A stretch of 64,000 nt of DNA, from NCBI RefSeq assembly GCF_000429425.1, contig NZ_AUBV01000008.1, forward strand, positions 221,358 through 285,357, in the 5' to 3' direction. A model generated the notes under the pieces. The model made no database searches, was not told where the DNA came from, and was given only the letters and a program-made list of their open reading frames with translations. Of this stretch, positions 52,160 through 61,958 are shown piece by piece. How positions within the stretch are numbered: the first letter of the stretch is position 1; each line of letters begins with the position of its first letter. Both the position numbers and the translations under genes were made by a program. The stretch is from Algoriphagus mannitolivorans DSM 15301 (lineage in GTDB: Bacteria > Bacteroidota > Bacteroidia > Cytophagales > Cyclobacteriaceae).

Positions 52160-52759
52160 ATGAACCATCTCTACCCCATATTCCTCAAAGTCCACGAGCT
52201 CAATGTCCTATTGATTGGAGGTGGTTTTGTGGCTACGGAAAAGCTGGAATTTTTGCTAAAGTCAAGCCCAGAAGCACAAGTGACTGTTGTTTCCAAGTAT
52301 TTCCGACCGGAATTTTTGGAGCTGGCTGAAGGAAAGGAAACTGTTACCCTAATCGAAGAGGCCTATCATGAAAAGTACCTTGGCGGAAAGCATATCGTGA
52401 TTGCGGCCACCGACGACAAGGCAGTAAATCGACAAATCCGGGATGAGGCCAAAGAGCGATTTCTATTGGTCAATGTAGCCGATACGCCCGAGCTCTGTGA
52501 TTTTTACTTAGGCGGAATTGTGACCAAAGGAAACCTGAAAATCGCCATTTCCACTAATGGAAAGTCTCCTACAACAGCCAAACGCCTCCGCCAATTACTG
52601 GAAGAAGTGCTGCCCGAAGAAATTGACGACCTATTGGAAAATCTGAATGCTTACCGGGATACACTCAAGGGTGATTTTGAATACAAAGTCAAAGCGATGA
52701 ATGAAATCACGGAGGGGTTAGTGAGGAAAGAGAAACAAGACATTAGACACAAGATTTAA
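52160..52759 (+). CDS. Precorrin-2 dehydrogenase / sirohydrochlorin ferrochelatase
   Basis: Oxidises precorrin-2 to sirohydrochlorin with NAD and inserts iron, completing siroheme. The 199-residue protein is equivalent to yeast Met8p or the N-terminal part of CysG. It begins NHLYPIFLKVHELNVLLIGG then GFVATEKLEFLL. Dinucleotide-site features are followed by KHIVIAATDDKAVNRQI, FLLVNVADTPELCDFYLGG and ISTNGKSPTTAKRLRQLLEE. The last residues (KQDIRHKI) are encoded by an ACATTAGACACAAGAT-type repeat. It is the last gene of the sulfate cluster. Confidence 0.92.
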   Translation: MNHLYPIFLKVHELNVLLIGGGFVATEKLEFLLKSSPEAQVTVVSKYFRPEFLELAEGKETVTLIEEAYHEKYLGGKHIVIAATDDKAVNRQIRDEAKERFLLVNVADTPELCDFYLGGIVTKGNLKIAISTNGKSPTTAKRLRQLLEEVLPEEIDDLLENLNAYRDTLKGDFEYKVKAMNEITEGLVRKEKQDIRHKI

Positions 52760-52790
52760 GTAGCAAGTAGCTAGTATCAAGATTTTAGAA
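52734..52790 (+). repeat. Micro-repeat tract at the 3' end of the siroheme gene
   Basis: ACAAGACATTAGACACAAGA (52736-52755) lies inside the coding end. AAGTAGCAAGTAGCTAGTAT and CAAGATTTTAG run on past the stop. The ACTAGACACAAGAC version is found after cysN. Confidence 0.65.
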
Positions 52791-52886
52791 AGCAATATGC
52801 TGTTGTATTTTCTCATGTTTTTACCTATTCACTTCGCAAGATTTGATAGAAAACCACACCTAAAAACCTGAATAATGAATTCGCTC

Positions 52887-54566
52887 CTAGTTTGAGTCCC
52901 TTACTTCACTCTTCGGATTTTTCATAAATGGATCGACTCCGGTCATTTCCCAATGACCCAAGGCAATGGGAATGCTTCCTATAGCATTCAGCTGATCAAA
53001 AAATTTCCGAAGGGTAAACACCTCCCCCTTTTCCTCCTTGATTCGGGCAAAATCAGCCAAAGCATTTTCCAGAAGATATTTTCCGGTAATGTAGCTAGAA
53101 CCGTAGCCGGGTTGCCGCATGTAAAGATGCTGCTCAAAAAGTAAAAGCTCCTTCTCCGTCTTCATCCACCCTCTAGGGGTATAGTTCGAATGAATTCCTC
53201 CTGCTTCTACCATCGTCATTTCATTGGCTTGAGCATACAGCGAACCCAAACCCCGCGCTGCCCGCTGAGCAATCATGATATAGACGATCTCCCTGGAGCG
53301 AGGTGAATCTGCATATAGACCTGCATCCATCCACATCTCCTCCACAGCAGTAGCTGTACCTTCATTTCTGCTGTCAAAAATATTATACAAAAGTGGCCCT
53401 CTTCGAATCAGACTTTGATGAGGTTCATTATCCATAATAGCCAATTCGAACCAATGGTAGAAATGAGAATACAATGGAAGGGGATCATAATGCATCCCGA
53501 TGGTGAAAAAATTCCGCTTTTCCTTTGGGACAAAAGCCCCTCTATGCTCCCGCAATGCCGGCTCGAAATAATCCTTCACGGTCAAAATCTCCTGCTTCTC
53601 CAGAAAACTCATCATTTTCTGAATGGACTTTTCGGTCAATTTCTCGAATTCCTCAGGCGAATCTGCTACCTCAACAGGGGGAAGATTTCGATTTTGATGC
53701 TCTTCCAATTTCAGCGAACTCCAAGCCCGTGCCAATTCCCGCTTCAAAATCATCACTTCATCCTCCCAAGTCAGGGGAACCAAATGGACATTTTGCATAT
53801 ACCAAGTATAATTTTCTTTTCCTATGCCAGACGGCCCGTCTTTCTTAGAAGCCTCTTCTTTCAGCCACTTCACCAAATCCTCGGTGGAACCAATCGCTTC
53901 TTGAATAGCCTTTGTCAGATCCTGATTCTCTCTCACTCCCGGAAAGCCCATAATCTCTTGTAGATCGCTGACCTGCTGCTCAACCGTGGGAATTCCTGCC
54001 TCCCAAAGCTCTTTTGCATTTCCAGTCAGGTTTTCTTTGGCCTGCCTATTCAGGGCTGAGATGGCTTTTATTTTTTCCAGAAAATCGGTGCTTTTTCCTT
54101 GCTCTAATGGGAAATCATATTGCCAAACTTCCACTACTCCATGATGAGTGGGCCCCTCGTGATCCGGCACATCACTTCGTTCCATCCAGATAGATTTGTA
54201 GAAGGCCGGATCCCGTTCCCAAGGTTTCAGAATTCGGTAATTGAAATCAAATCCATTCATTTCAGCCCAAACTATTCTCCAATCCACTTGCTCCGCTATG
54301 GTCCAGCCGGAAGTGTCCATGCCAAGAAGCTTGCCTTGAAGTGTGCGGAAGTCAGGCATTCGCTGTTCGAAGGTTGCTTTTCGGTAGTCTGGGGCTCCTT
54401 CGTGCAAGGGTGGCTTTTCAAATTCCCTCCAGGCTGAAAAAAGCGATTCCAAGTCTGCATAGCTAGCCGGGGATTTAATCTCTGAGGTAGCTGTGTCTGT
54501 TTTTTCTTCACAACTAAAAACAAAAAGCGAAAACAAGAAAATCGGAAGAATGAGATGGGAACGCAT
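52887..54566 (-). CDS. Lipoprotein of the DUF885-like family
   Basis: A 559-residue protein with a lipoprotein signal ([16 protein letters not shown]), mature in the envelope. The C-terminal half has [20 protein letters not shown] (metal-ligand-like glutamates), [20 protein letters not shown] and [14 protein letters not shown], a layout that fits DUF885 putative metallopeptidases. The assignment is by pattern only. The start at 54566 is preferred to 54635. The last residues ([10 protein letters not shown]) are encoded by GAAGAGTGAAGTAAGGGA-type repeat DNA. It is convergent with the siroheme gene. Confidence 0.75.
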   Translation of the reverse strand: MRSHLILPIFLFSLFVFSCEEKTDTATSEIKSPASYADLESLFSAWREFEKPPLHEGAPDYRKATFEQRMPDFRTLQGKLLGMDTSGWTIAEQVDWRIVWAEMNGFDFNYRILKPWERDPAFYKSIWMERSDVPDHEGPTHHGVVEVWQYDFPLEQGKSTDFLEKIKAISALNRQAKENLTGNAKELWEAGIPTVEQQVSDLQEIMGFPGVRENQDLTKAIQEAIGSTEDLVKWLKEEASKKDGPSGIGKENYTWYMQNVHLVPLTWEDEVMILKRELARAWSSLKLEEHQNRNLPPVEVADSPEEFEKLTEKSIQKMMSFLEKQEILTVKDYFEPALREHRGAFVPKEKRNFFTIGMHYDPLPLYSHFYHWFELAIMDNEPHQSLIRRGPLLYNIFDSRNEGTATAVEEMWMDAGLYADSPRSREIVYIMIAQRAARGLGSLYAQANEMTMVEAGGIHSNYTPRGWMKTEKELLLFEQHLYMRQPGYGSSYITGKYLLENALADFARIKEEKGEVFTLRKFFDQLNAIGSIPIALGHWEMTGVDPFMKNPKSEVRDSN

Positions 54567-54713
54567 AAGATTAGTCGAAGTTGGGAAGAAGAAAGATAAG
54601 CCCTTAACTTTCAGGATGCAACCCACAATAATCACATGAAAAATCCAGCTTTGCCTTTCTTCAGAAAATCCTATTAGGTTCGCAATCAGGTTTTTTATTT
54701 CCCTTAGTTCCTG

Positions 54714-54721
54714 TAATTTTG
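54714..54721 (+). promoter_or_regulatory. -7 box of the metK promoter
   Basis: TAATTTTG matches TAnnTTTG 35 nt before the start. A T-rich stretch sits at about -33 (54691-54700) but no exact TTTG. The 120-nt spacer shows no SAM-riboswitch fold that I can recognise. Confidence 0.5.
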
Positions 54722-54756
54722 GGCACCTTTATAAAACGCATCAATTATTTTAATTT

Positions 54757-56010
54757 ATGGCATATTTATTTACCTCAGAGTCAGTGTCTGAGGGTCATCC
54801 AGACAAAATCGCTGACCAGATTTCTGACGCACTGATTGATAATTTTTTGGCATTCGATCCAAATTCCAAAGTAGCATGTGAAACACTTGTAACCACCGGA
54901 CAGGTAGTCTTGGCCGGAGAGGTGAAGTCCGACATCTATTTGGATGTACAAAAAATCGCCAGAGACGTCATCAACAGAATTGGTTATACCAAAAGTGAGT
55001 ACATGTTTGAAGGAAACTCCTGTGGAGTCCTTTCTGCAATTCACGAACAGTCCGCAGACATCAACCAAGGTGTAGACCGGAAAACTCCGGAAGAACAAGG
55101 TGCAGGTGATCAGGGAATGATGTTCGGTTATGCCACCAACGAAACTGAAAACTACATGCCTTTGGCATTGGATCTTTCTCATATGATCCTCAGAGAACTG
55201 GCGGCTCTTCGTAGAGAAAACAAGGACATCACTTACCTTAGACCTGACTCCAAGTCTCAGGTGACCATAGAATACAGCGATGACAACGTTCCTCAGAGAA
55301 TTGACGCGATTGTAGTATCTACTCAGCACGATGATTTTGATGAAGAAGAGGCAATGCTTGCCAAGATTAAATCTGACATCATCAATATCCTTATCCCAAG
55401 AGTAAAAGCTCAGCTCAAACCAGAGCTTCAGAAGCTATTTACCTCTGACATCAAGTATCACATCAACCCAACCGGCAAGTTTGTAATCGGTGGGCCTCAT
55501 GGGGATACCGGACTGACAGGCCGAAAAATCATCGTGGACACTTATGGTGGTAAGGGTGCACATGGAGGTGGAGCTTTCTCTGGTAAAGATCCTTCTAAAG
55601 TTGACCGATCTGCGGCCTATGCTACACGTCATATCGCCAAAAACATGGTGGCAGCTGGTGTAGCCGACGAAATCCTTGTTCAAGTTTCTTATGCAATTGG
55701 AGTGGCTGCTCCAATGGGTATTTATATCAATACCTACGGCACTTCCAAAGTAGGAATGACCGACGGAGAAATTGCCAAAAAAGTAGAAGAGCTCTTCGAC
55801 ATGAGACCTTATGCCATTGAGCAAAGATTAAAGCTCAGAAATCCTATCTATGAGGAGTCTGCTGCCTATGGTCATATGGGTAGAAAAAATGAAAAAGTAA
55901 CCAAAACGTTTTACTCCCCATATCGAGAGCCAGTCACTAAAGAAGTGGAGCTTTTCACTTGGGAAAAACTAGACTATGTCGATAAAATTAAAGCCGCATT
56001 TGGCCTTTAA
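54757..56010 (+). CDS. metK: S-adenosylmethionine synthase
   Basis: Makes S-adenosylmethionine from methionine and ATP. The 417-residue protein has [20 protein letters not shown] at the start, [15 protein letters not shown] in the middle, and [20 protein letters not shown] with [19 protein letters not shown] near the end. All binding motifs are intact. It uses the methionine supply that the sulfur pathway feeds, and its product is the methyl donor for CobA and TrmD. Its own promoter and terminator make it a single-gene unit. Confidence 0.98.
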   Translation: MAYLFTSESVSEGHPDKIADQISDALIDNFLAFDPNSKVACETLVTTGQVVLAGEVKSDIYLDVQKIARDVINRIGYTKSEYMFEGNSCGVLSAIHEQSADINQGVDRKTPEEQGAGDQGMMFGYATNETENYMPLALDLSHMILRELAALRRENKDITYLRPDSKSQVTIEYSDDNVPQRIDAIVVSTQHDDFDEEEAMLAKIKSDIINILIPRVKAQLKPELQKLFTSDIKYHINPTGKFVIGGPHGDTGLTGRKIIVDTYGGKGAHGGGAFSGKDPSKVDRSAAYATRHIAKNMVAAGVADEILVQVSYAIGVAAPMGIYINTYGTSKVGMTDGEIAKKVEELFDMRPYAIEQRLKLRNPIYEESAAYGHMGRKNEKVTKTFYSPYREPVTKEVELFTWEKLDYVDKIKAAFGL

Positions 56011-56025
56011 TTAGCCTGATATCTC

Positions 56026-56058
56026 AAAGCCCTGATTTAATAATCGGGGCTTTTTTTT
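56026..56058 (+). terminator. Terminator of metK
   Basis: AAAGCCCTGAT (56026-56036) pairs with ATCGGGGCTTT (56043-56053), with one G-U, followed by a run of eight Ts. Confidence 0.9.
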
Positions 56059-56184
56059 GCCTATTGGGCAACCATTCTCATGGAAAAACGCCGTTTTTTC
56101 TAAGTTCTTGGGCTTTATTGATTATCTTGGATTTTGTCACTAATTCACAATCGGACCTTCAGGTCTTGTTTTTAAACTACCCAC

Positions 56185-58359
56185 ATGTCAAAAACTATCA
56201 TCGTTTCCAACAGACTTCCAATTTCACTTCGCTTAAAAAACGGACATTATGAATATACTCCGTCTGCAGGAGGACTCGCCACAGGCTTAGGTTCCATTTA
56301 TCAGGAAGGAGAAAATATCTGGATTGGTTGGCCGGGAAATGTAGTAGAAGAAGCCGAACAGCGGGCTGAAATCATCTTGGACCTTCACCAACACAAGATG
56401 GTCCCTGTGTTTCTTTCTCAAAAAGATGTCGAGGAATTTTACGAGGGGTTCAGTAATGAAACTCTCTGGCCCGCATTTCACTATTTCACCCAATACATTG
56501 TCTATAATCCTCAGCACTGGGAAGCCTACCATCGCGTTAATGAATTGTTTTGCGAAGCAATTCTGAAAAAGGCCGAGCCGGAAGATACCATTTGGGTTCA
56601 CGATTATCAGTTACTGCTTTTGCCCAAAATGCTTCGGGAAGCACTTCCAGATGCCACCATTGGCTTTTTTCAGCATATTCCTTTTCCATCCTATGAGATC
56701 ATGCGAATGATTCCCTGGAGAAGCGAGATTCTGGAAGGCATGTGCGGGGCTGACTTGGTAGGATTTCACACCTATGATGACATGCGACATTTTTTGAGTG
56801 CCGTGGGGAGAATCATTGGGCTTTCCTCCGAAAGCGGAAACATACAAGCCGAAAACCGGATCATCAACGTGGACTCCTTCCCGATGGGGATTGATTACGG
56901 GAAGTTTGAAGAACAAGCCAAAAGCAAAAAAACCCAAAGTCTAGTCAAAGAATACCGTAAGCAATTGGGCGATCAAAAGCTGATAATAACCATTGATAGA
57001 CTGGATTACTCCAAAGGAATCCCCCAGAGGCTCCATGCTTTTCAGGACCTTCTAGAAGAGCACCCCGAACTTCATGGAAAAGTCTCCATGATCATGATTG
57101 TGGTTCCCAGCCGGGACATGGTGCAATCTTACAAAGAACTCAAAGAAGAAATCGACCTCCTCGTCGGGCGGATTAACTCTTCTTTTTCGACGCTTACTTG
57201 GGTACCGGTTCATTATTTCTACCGAGGTTTTCCTTTCGAGGAATTAAGTGCTTTTTACAGCATGTCTGACATTGCCTTGGTGACACCGCTGCGTGACGGG
57301 ATGAATTTGGTCTGCAAGGAATTTGTGGCCAGCAAGCTGGATCATCGCGGGGTCCTGATTCTATCAGAAATGGCCGGAGCCTCCAAGGAACTTCGTGAAG
57401 CGATTCTGGTCAATCCTAATGATAAGCGCGGAGTAGTAGATGCTATTTATCAGGCTCTGACCATGGAGCCAGAAGAGCAAAAACAACGGCTCCTTTCTAT
57501 GCAGGAGAGCCTTCAAAAATATGACGTCTTCCAATGGGTCAAGGTCTTTATGGATCGGCTGTATCACGTAAAAGCCAAACAAGCGGAGTTTAAGTCGAAA
57601 AACGTAGATCAAAAGGTAATTACAGAAATTCAGACATCTTTTAAATCGGCCCAAAACCCAGTCCTGTTTCTTGATTATGACGGAACGCTAACTGGTTTTA
57701 CAGCCAATCCCCAGCATGCCATCCCAGATGAAGAATTGAATGGAATCATCCGAAATCTAAGTAAAGCCGCACATGTGGTGATCATTTCAGGCAGAGACAA
57801 GGATACCCTTGGAAAATGGTTTAAAGATTTTTCGGTGGACCTGATTGCAGAGCATGGGGTATGGATGAGAAAAAAATCCAGCGGCGAAAATTGGGAACTT
57901 TATGCCGAAGTAGATGACCACTGGAAGGAGGATATCCGCAACATCATGGAATATTATGTCCTGCGTACTCCCGGGGCGCTCATCGAGGAAAAGCACCACT
58001 CCTTAGTGTGGCACTATCGGAAAGTAGAAAGTGGCTTAGGGGACCTGAGAATGCGGGAGCTATTCAGTCACCTGAAATATATGGCCAGAGGATACAACCT
58101 TCAGGTTTTGGAAGGAAACATGGTTCTCGAAATCAAACGCCCAGACATCAATAAAGGAAGGGCTGCTTTAAACTTAATGAAAGGCCTAAAACATGACTTT
58201 ATCCTAGCCATCGGAGACGATTGGACCGATGAGGACACCTTTAAAGCCATGCCAAAAGGAGCCTTTACCATCCGGGTAGGCTATAGCTATACTCAAGCCA
58301 CCTATAATATCAAATCCTACAAGCAGGTGCGCCAGCTATTGGCCAAACTTGTGGAATAA
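56185..58359 (+). CDS. Bifunctional trehalose-6-phosphate synthase/phosphatase
   Basis: Forms trehalose-6-phosphate from UDP-glucose and glucose-6-phosphate, then removes the phosphate. Residues 1 to about 465 are an OtsA (GT20) domain: TIIVSNRLPISLRLKNGHYE, TIWVHDYQLLLLPKML, GFFQHIPFPSYEIMR and TPLRDGMNLVCKEFVA. From about 490 an OtsB HAD phosphatase follows: VLFLDYDGTLTGF, HVVIISGRDKDTL, LIAEHGVWMR and AIGDDWTDEDTF. All catalytic aspartates are present. The 724-residue fusion is common in Bacteroidota. It converges on a GH15 gene. Confidence 0.95.
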   Translation: MSKTIIVSNRLPISLRLKNGHYEYTPSAGGLATGLGSIYQEGENIWIGWPGNVVEEAEQRAEIILDLHQHKMVPVFLSQKDVEEFYEGFSNETLWPAFHYFTQYIVYNPQHWEAYHRVNELFCEAILKKAEPEDTIWVHDYQLLLLPKMLREALPDATIGFFQHIPFPSYEIMRMIPWRSEILEGMCGADLVGFHTYDDMRHFLSAVGRIIGLSSESGNIQAENRIINVDSFPMGIDYGKFEEQAKSKKTQSLVKEYRKQLGDQKLIITIDRLDYSKGIPQRLHAFQDLLEEHPELHGKVSMIMIVVPSRDMVQSYKELKEEIDLLVGRINSSFSTLTWVPVHYFYRGFPFEELSAFYSMSDIALVTPLRDGMNLVCKEFVASKLDHRGVLILSEMAGASKELREAILVNPNDKRGVVDAIYQALTMEPEEQKQRLLSMQESLQKYDVFQWVKVFMDRLYHVKAKQAEFKSKNVDQKVITEIQTSFKSAQNPVLFLDYDGTLTGFTANPQHAIPDEELNGIIRNLSKAAHVVIISGRDKDTLGKWFKDFSVDLIAEHGVWMRKKSSGENWELYAEVDDHWKEDIRNIMEYYVLRTPGALIEEKHHSLVWHYRKVESGLGDLRMRELFSHLKYMARGYNLQVLEGNMVLEIKRPDINKGRAALNLMKGLKHDFILAIGDDWTDEDTFKAMPKGAFTIRVGYSYTQATYNIKSYKQVRQLLAKLVE

Positions 58360-58376
58360 AAACTGATTTTGCTTCC

Positions 58377-60158
58377 TTATAGAAAATTAGGTCTGTCAAG
58401 CTTACGCCCGATTCTGAAGGCCGCATTCATGAGACCTACATGGGAATAAGCTTGTGGGAAATTTCCCCATTGGCTTCCTGTGGCTTGATCCACATCTTCA
58501 GAGAACAGGCTCAGGTGATTGCAGTACTTAACCAGAGTTTCAAAACCTTCCACAGCTTCATCCAGGCGATTGACACAGGCTAAAGCTTCAATATACCAGA
58601 ATGCACAGATCAGGAAGGTGGTTTCAGGTACTCCGAAATCATCCTGGTGCTTGTATCTGTAGAATAGATAATCCTTGGCCAGAAGCTCGCTTTCCAAAGC
58701 CTTAAGATGGTTGTTTGCCCGCTCAATATCATCTCCAAAATACCCCATCGTGATCAGCTGAAGCGTACTCGCATCCATATGAGTGACCCCAATTGCCTGT
58801 GCGTAAGCCTTGCGGTCGGGAAGGTAGCATGCCTCTATCTTTTTGGCGGCCATAGCTTTCAATTCAGTGGCTTTTCGATGCATTTCCTGATTATTTAGGC
58901 GGTTAGCAATCTTGATTGCCGCTGAGGCTCCAGCCCAATGGAAAAGAAAAGTATAACAATGCTCTTGGGCTAGATTCCTAAATTCCCATAACCCTGCATC
59001 TTTTTCCTCCATGGTATGCTCGATTTTATTCAGGAGGTTCATGATAATAGGCTCAGAATAGCTCCGCTCCTGGGCCGTAAAACGACTGTCTGAATACAAA
59101 GGCAGCAGAGAAACCAAGACCTGGCCGTACAGATCATTTTGGACATGGGTATAAGCTTGGTTTCCAAATCGAACCGGCTTATTTCCCAAATACCCATCTA
59201 GTGGGGATATTTCTTCAGTTAAAAACCAATCTCCTGTGATAGAGTATAGGGGCTGGTAGCGATTATCCTGAACAGTCGGCAGATTTTGGATATAGTCAAA
59301 GTATTTCTCCAATTCCTCAAAGTGCCCAATGCTGTTGAAACAGGTCAAAGTATAGTAGCTATCCCTAATCCAACAGTATCGGTAGTCCCAATTTCTGGTG
59401 GAGCCGGGAGATTCAGGCAGGGAGGTGGTTGAAGCTGCGATAATGGCTCCAGTATCTTCAAACTGGTGAATCTTCAGAATCAAGGCTGATCTAATCACCA
59501 GCCTTTGGTGAAAATTGTAAATGCTTGTGGACTTGACCCAGTGAAGCCAATACTCCTTTGTGGCTTGGAGAAATTGCTCTGAAGTACTTTCAATTGGAGC
59601 TTCCAAAGGCCTCCCGTAGGTAAATACAAGGTAGATTGGCCTATTTAAAACAAAGCTTTTTTCCTCTAAAATAAAGCTTAGAGAAGCATTGGTTGTCAGC
59701 CTGACTTCCTGATCGCTGTTTCTGAACTGAATATGATTACTTCCCGGTGTCCCCTTAAGTTGGATTGTCCCCCGATCTGCAACAGGCCGGCATTTGATTC
59801 TGATTTTTGGAAAACCAGATATTGGCTGAATCTTTCGAATCAGCATGAGAGGACGGAAATAGCGATCGTAATTCTTGAATCGCGGCGCAAAATCAGTCAC
59901 CTTATACCGACCTTCTTTTGCCTGAACTTCGGTTTCGAGGATGTTGGTGTTTTCCAGATAAGCTTGAGATGATTCAAATTCACCAGATTCAGGAAGAATG
60001 GTGAATTCGCCCCCTTTTTCTTTGTCTAGGATTCCTCCAAACAAAAAGTCCGAATCGAACCTAGGCATGCAAAGCCAGGAAATATTCGTGTTTTTCTGAA
60101 TGTGGGCAATGAAGGAACAGTTTCCGATAAGGCCGGAATCATACAAATGCTTTTCCAT
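58377..60158 (-). CDS. Glycoside hydrolase family 15 protein (trehalase/glucoamylase-like)
   Basis: A 593-residue cytoplasmic GH15 protein. The N-terminal beta-sandwich begins LYDSGLIGNCSFIAHI and the catalytic (alpha/alpha)6 barrel follows. Signatures are STRNWDYRYCWIRDSYYTL near residue 255, ETTFLICAFWYIEALA, and TGSQWGNFPQAYSHVGLM. The C-terminal ends are as in the trehalase-like GH15 group. With the trehalose synthase gene next door (17-nt convergent gap) it may hydrolyse trehalose, but a glucan substrate is possible. Start at 60158 rather than 60233 fits the conserved N-terminus. Confidence 0.9.
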   Translation of the reverse strand: MEKHLYDSGLIGNCSFIAHIQKNTNISWLCMPRFDSDFLFGGILDKEKGGEFTILPESGEFESSQAYLENTNILETEVQAKEGRYKVTDFAPRFKNYDRYFRPLMLIRKIQPISGFPKIRIKCRPVADRGTIQLKGTPGSNHIQFRNSDQEVRLTTNASLSFILEEKSFVLNRPIYLVFTYGRPLEAPIESTSEQFLQATKEYWLHWVKSTSIYNFHQRLVIRSALILKIHQFEDTGAIIAASTTSLPESPGSTRNWDYRYCWIRDSYYTLTCFNSIGHFEELEKYFDYIQNLPTVQDNRYQPLYSITGDWFLTEEISPLDGYLGNKPVRFGNQAYTHVQNDLYGQVLVSLLPLYSDSRFTAQERSYSEPIIMNLLNKIEHTMEEKDAGLWEFRNLAQEHCYTFLFHWAGASAAIKIANRLNNQEMHRKATELKAMAAKKIEACYLPDRKAYAQAIGVTHMDASTLQLITMGYFGDDIERANNHLKALESELLAKDYLFYRYKHQDDFGVPETTFLICAFWYIEALACVNRLDEAVEGFETLVKYCNHLSLFSEDVDQATGSQWGNFPQAYSHVGLMNAAFRIGRKLDRPNFL

Positions 60159-60275
60159 CTTATTAGGTGTTTGGTGATAACAATCAAAAAACAGGGTAGC
60201 ATTCAATAAACTAAATGCAGGAAAACAATCCAAGCCAGGGAAAAGGAATCTTAGAAAAAAATTCTGGGAACTAAT

Positions 60276-61853
60276 TTATTTTTTCATCATAATCCAACCC
60301 TTGGGATCCACCTCTGGCAAAGTACTGCTGTTTATTTCTACCGGGCTGGGACCGAGCTCAACGCGGATCAATCCCTCCGATGTTTGGATTTCCACCGGCA
60401 TCGAAAAATCAATCTCCTTTAGAGAAATCGCGTATCCTGACTTACCCTTTTTACTTAGTTTGAGCTGAGGGAGATCTGTAGAGAATAGGTACAGGTCAAA
60501 AAAGGCCTGAAGATCCTTCCCGGAAAAGGCTTGGACAAAATCAGTAAAATCTTTGGTGGTCACCCTGTTTTGGTAAGTAAATCTCTCATCCTCGGCAAAA
60601 GCCTTGAGCATAGGAAAGAAAATATCATCTCCCAAAATCCCCCTTAAGGAATGGATAATCATCGCCCCTTTGGTGTAAATATCCGAATGGTAGGCTGTCT
60701 CTTCCGTAGAGTTGGGAGGGCTTACCACAGGCTTCTCATGGAGAATGCCCCTAGCTTCTCGTTTTACTTTTGTGAAATAAGCCTCCGGCCCACCATGCTC
60801 CCAGAAAAACAACCAGTCTCCATAGGCGGTCAGCCCCTCATGAATCCACATATCAGCCCAATCTCCCACTGACACTTTATTCCCAAACCATTCATGGCCA
60901 AGCTCATGATGAAGCAGCCAGTCGTAATCTTCATTTCCAAGCTGAATGTATTGGAAATTATTTCCATAGGCATTGATGGTCTGGTGCTCCATGCCGAGGT
61001 AGGGTGTTTCTACTACAGCAATTTTATCCTCAGGGAATGGAAAGGCCCCAAAGTACTTTTCATGAGTGGCCGCACTGGTTTTTAAGATTTCCAAAAGCTC
61101 ATCGGCATGGCTTCTGTTTTCCTGAAGCACCCACACATGCATGGGAATTAGTTTCCCTGAAGATGACTTGAATTCCGTCTTTGCCTCATGAAAAGCTCCC
61201 AAGGTAAAATTGAGATTGTAATTGTTAATCGGATAGGCCGTAGACCAGGTGTAGGTCACTTTATCACCCTGTTCCTGAGTCTGGATCAACCGCCCGTTGG
61301 AAGCCACAAAGTAAGGTTTGGGTGCGGTCAGAATCAATTCAGCACCTTCACTGGGTTCGCTCGAAGGATGATCCAATGCAGGCATAAATATTTTCGCTCC
61401 TTCTCCCTGACTGGAGAGGCCCATCCAGTGGTTTTCAAGTTGGTCGATTTTCCAAGTAAATCCCCCAGTCCATGGAGGATTGATGGCTATTGGGGTTTTA
61501 CCTCCATAAAAAATCTGTACCTGATCACAGGTACAATCAGTAGGAATAATGTCCAAGATATCATTCTGGTGAAAAAATGCGACCCCTTTTCCCTCCATCA
61601 ACACTCGGCTAACTTCATATTCATCGATCAGTTGAAATCTCAAGGTGTCCAGTTTTTCCTCAGTGGAAAACGTGATGGTATTAGAACCTTGAATGGATTG
61701 AGATTCAGGAATCAGCTCCAGCTCAAGGCGATAATGTCTGATTTTCATCTTGGCCTGAATCGGATCAATTGGCCCGCCCCAGTCCCAGTTTTGAGCCGAT
61801 AGTGTTCCGACAATAAGGAAAAATAGAAGCGTAGAGCAAAGATATTTCATCAT
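60276..61853 (-). CDS. M1 family metallopeptidase
   Basis: A 525-residue secreted zinc aminopeptidase-like protein with a signal peptide (YLCSTLLFFLIVGTLSAQ). The N-terminal beta domain is followed by the substrate motif GMEHQTINAYG (the GxMEN counterpart). The zinc site is HHELGHEWFGNKVS, with the third ligand 18 residues after the second histidine in IHEGLTAYGDW. It lacks the long C-terminal helical domain of larger M1 enzymes, which is common for periplasmic versions. It probably trims peptides in the periplasm. Confidence 0.9.
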   Translation of the reverse strand: MMKYLCSTLLFFLIVGTLSAQNWDWGGPIDPIQAKMKIRHYRLELELIPESQSIQGSNTITFSTEEKLDTLRFQLIDEYEVSRVLMEGKGVAFFHQNDILDIIPTDCTCDQVQIFYGGKTPIAINPPWTGGFTWKIDQLENHWMGLSSQGEGAKIFMPALDHPSSEPSEGAELILTAPKPYFVASNGRLIQTQEQGDKVTYTWSTAYPINNYNLNFTLGAFHEAKTEFKSSSGKLIPMHVWVLQENRSHADELLEILKTSAATHEKYFGAFPFPEDKIAVVETPYLGMEHQTINAYGNNFQYIQLGNEDYDWLLHHELGHEWFGNKVSVGDWADMWIHEGLTAYGDWLFFWEHGGPEAYFTKVKREARGILHEKPVVSPPNSTEETAYHSDIYTKGAMIIHSLRGILGDDIFFPMLKAFAEDERFTYQNRVTTKDFTDFVQAFSGKDLQAFFDLYLFSTDLPQLKLSKKGKSGYAISLKEIDFSMPVEIQTSEGLIRVELGPSPVEINSSTLPEVDPKGWIMMKK

Positions 61854-61924
61854 AGAGCAAGTCAATTTCGGCCTTTTGGAGTCAATGCCGATACATTATA
61901 GGGGATTCCCTTATTTCCTAAAAG

Positions 61925-61951
61925 AAAAAACCGCTCCAAAATGTGGAGCGG
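61925..61951 (-). terminator. Terminator of the acidic UPF0158-like gene
   Basis: CCGCTCCA (61931-61938) and TGGAGCGG (61944-61951) form a perfect 8-bp stem. Six As before it form the U tract on the minus strand. Confidence 0.88.
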
Positions 61952-61958
61952 AGTCTAA

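Noticed and set aside
54640..54756. Possible SAM riboswitch ahead of metK
   Set aside because: The 120-nt leader shows neither the SAM-I four-way junction nor a SAM-II type pseudoknot that I can recognise by eye.
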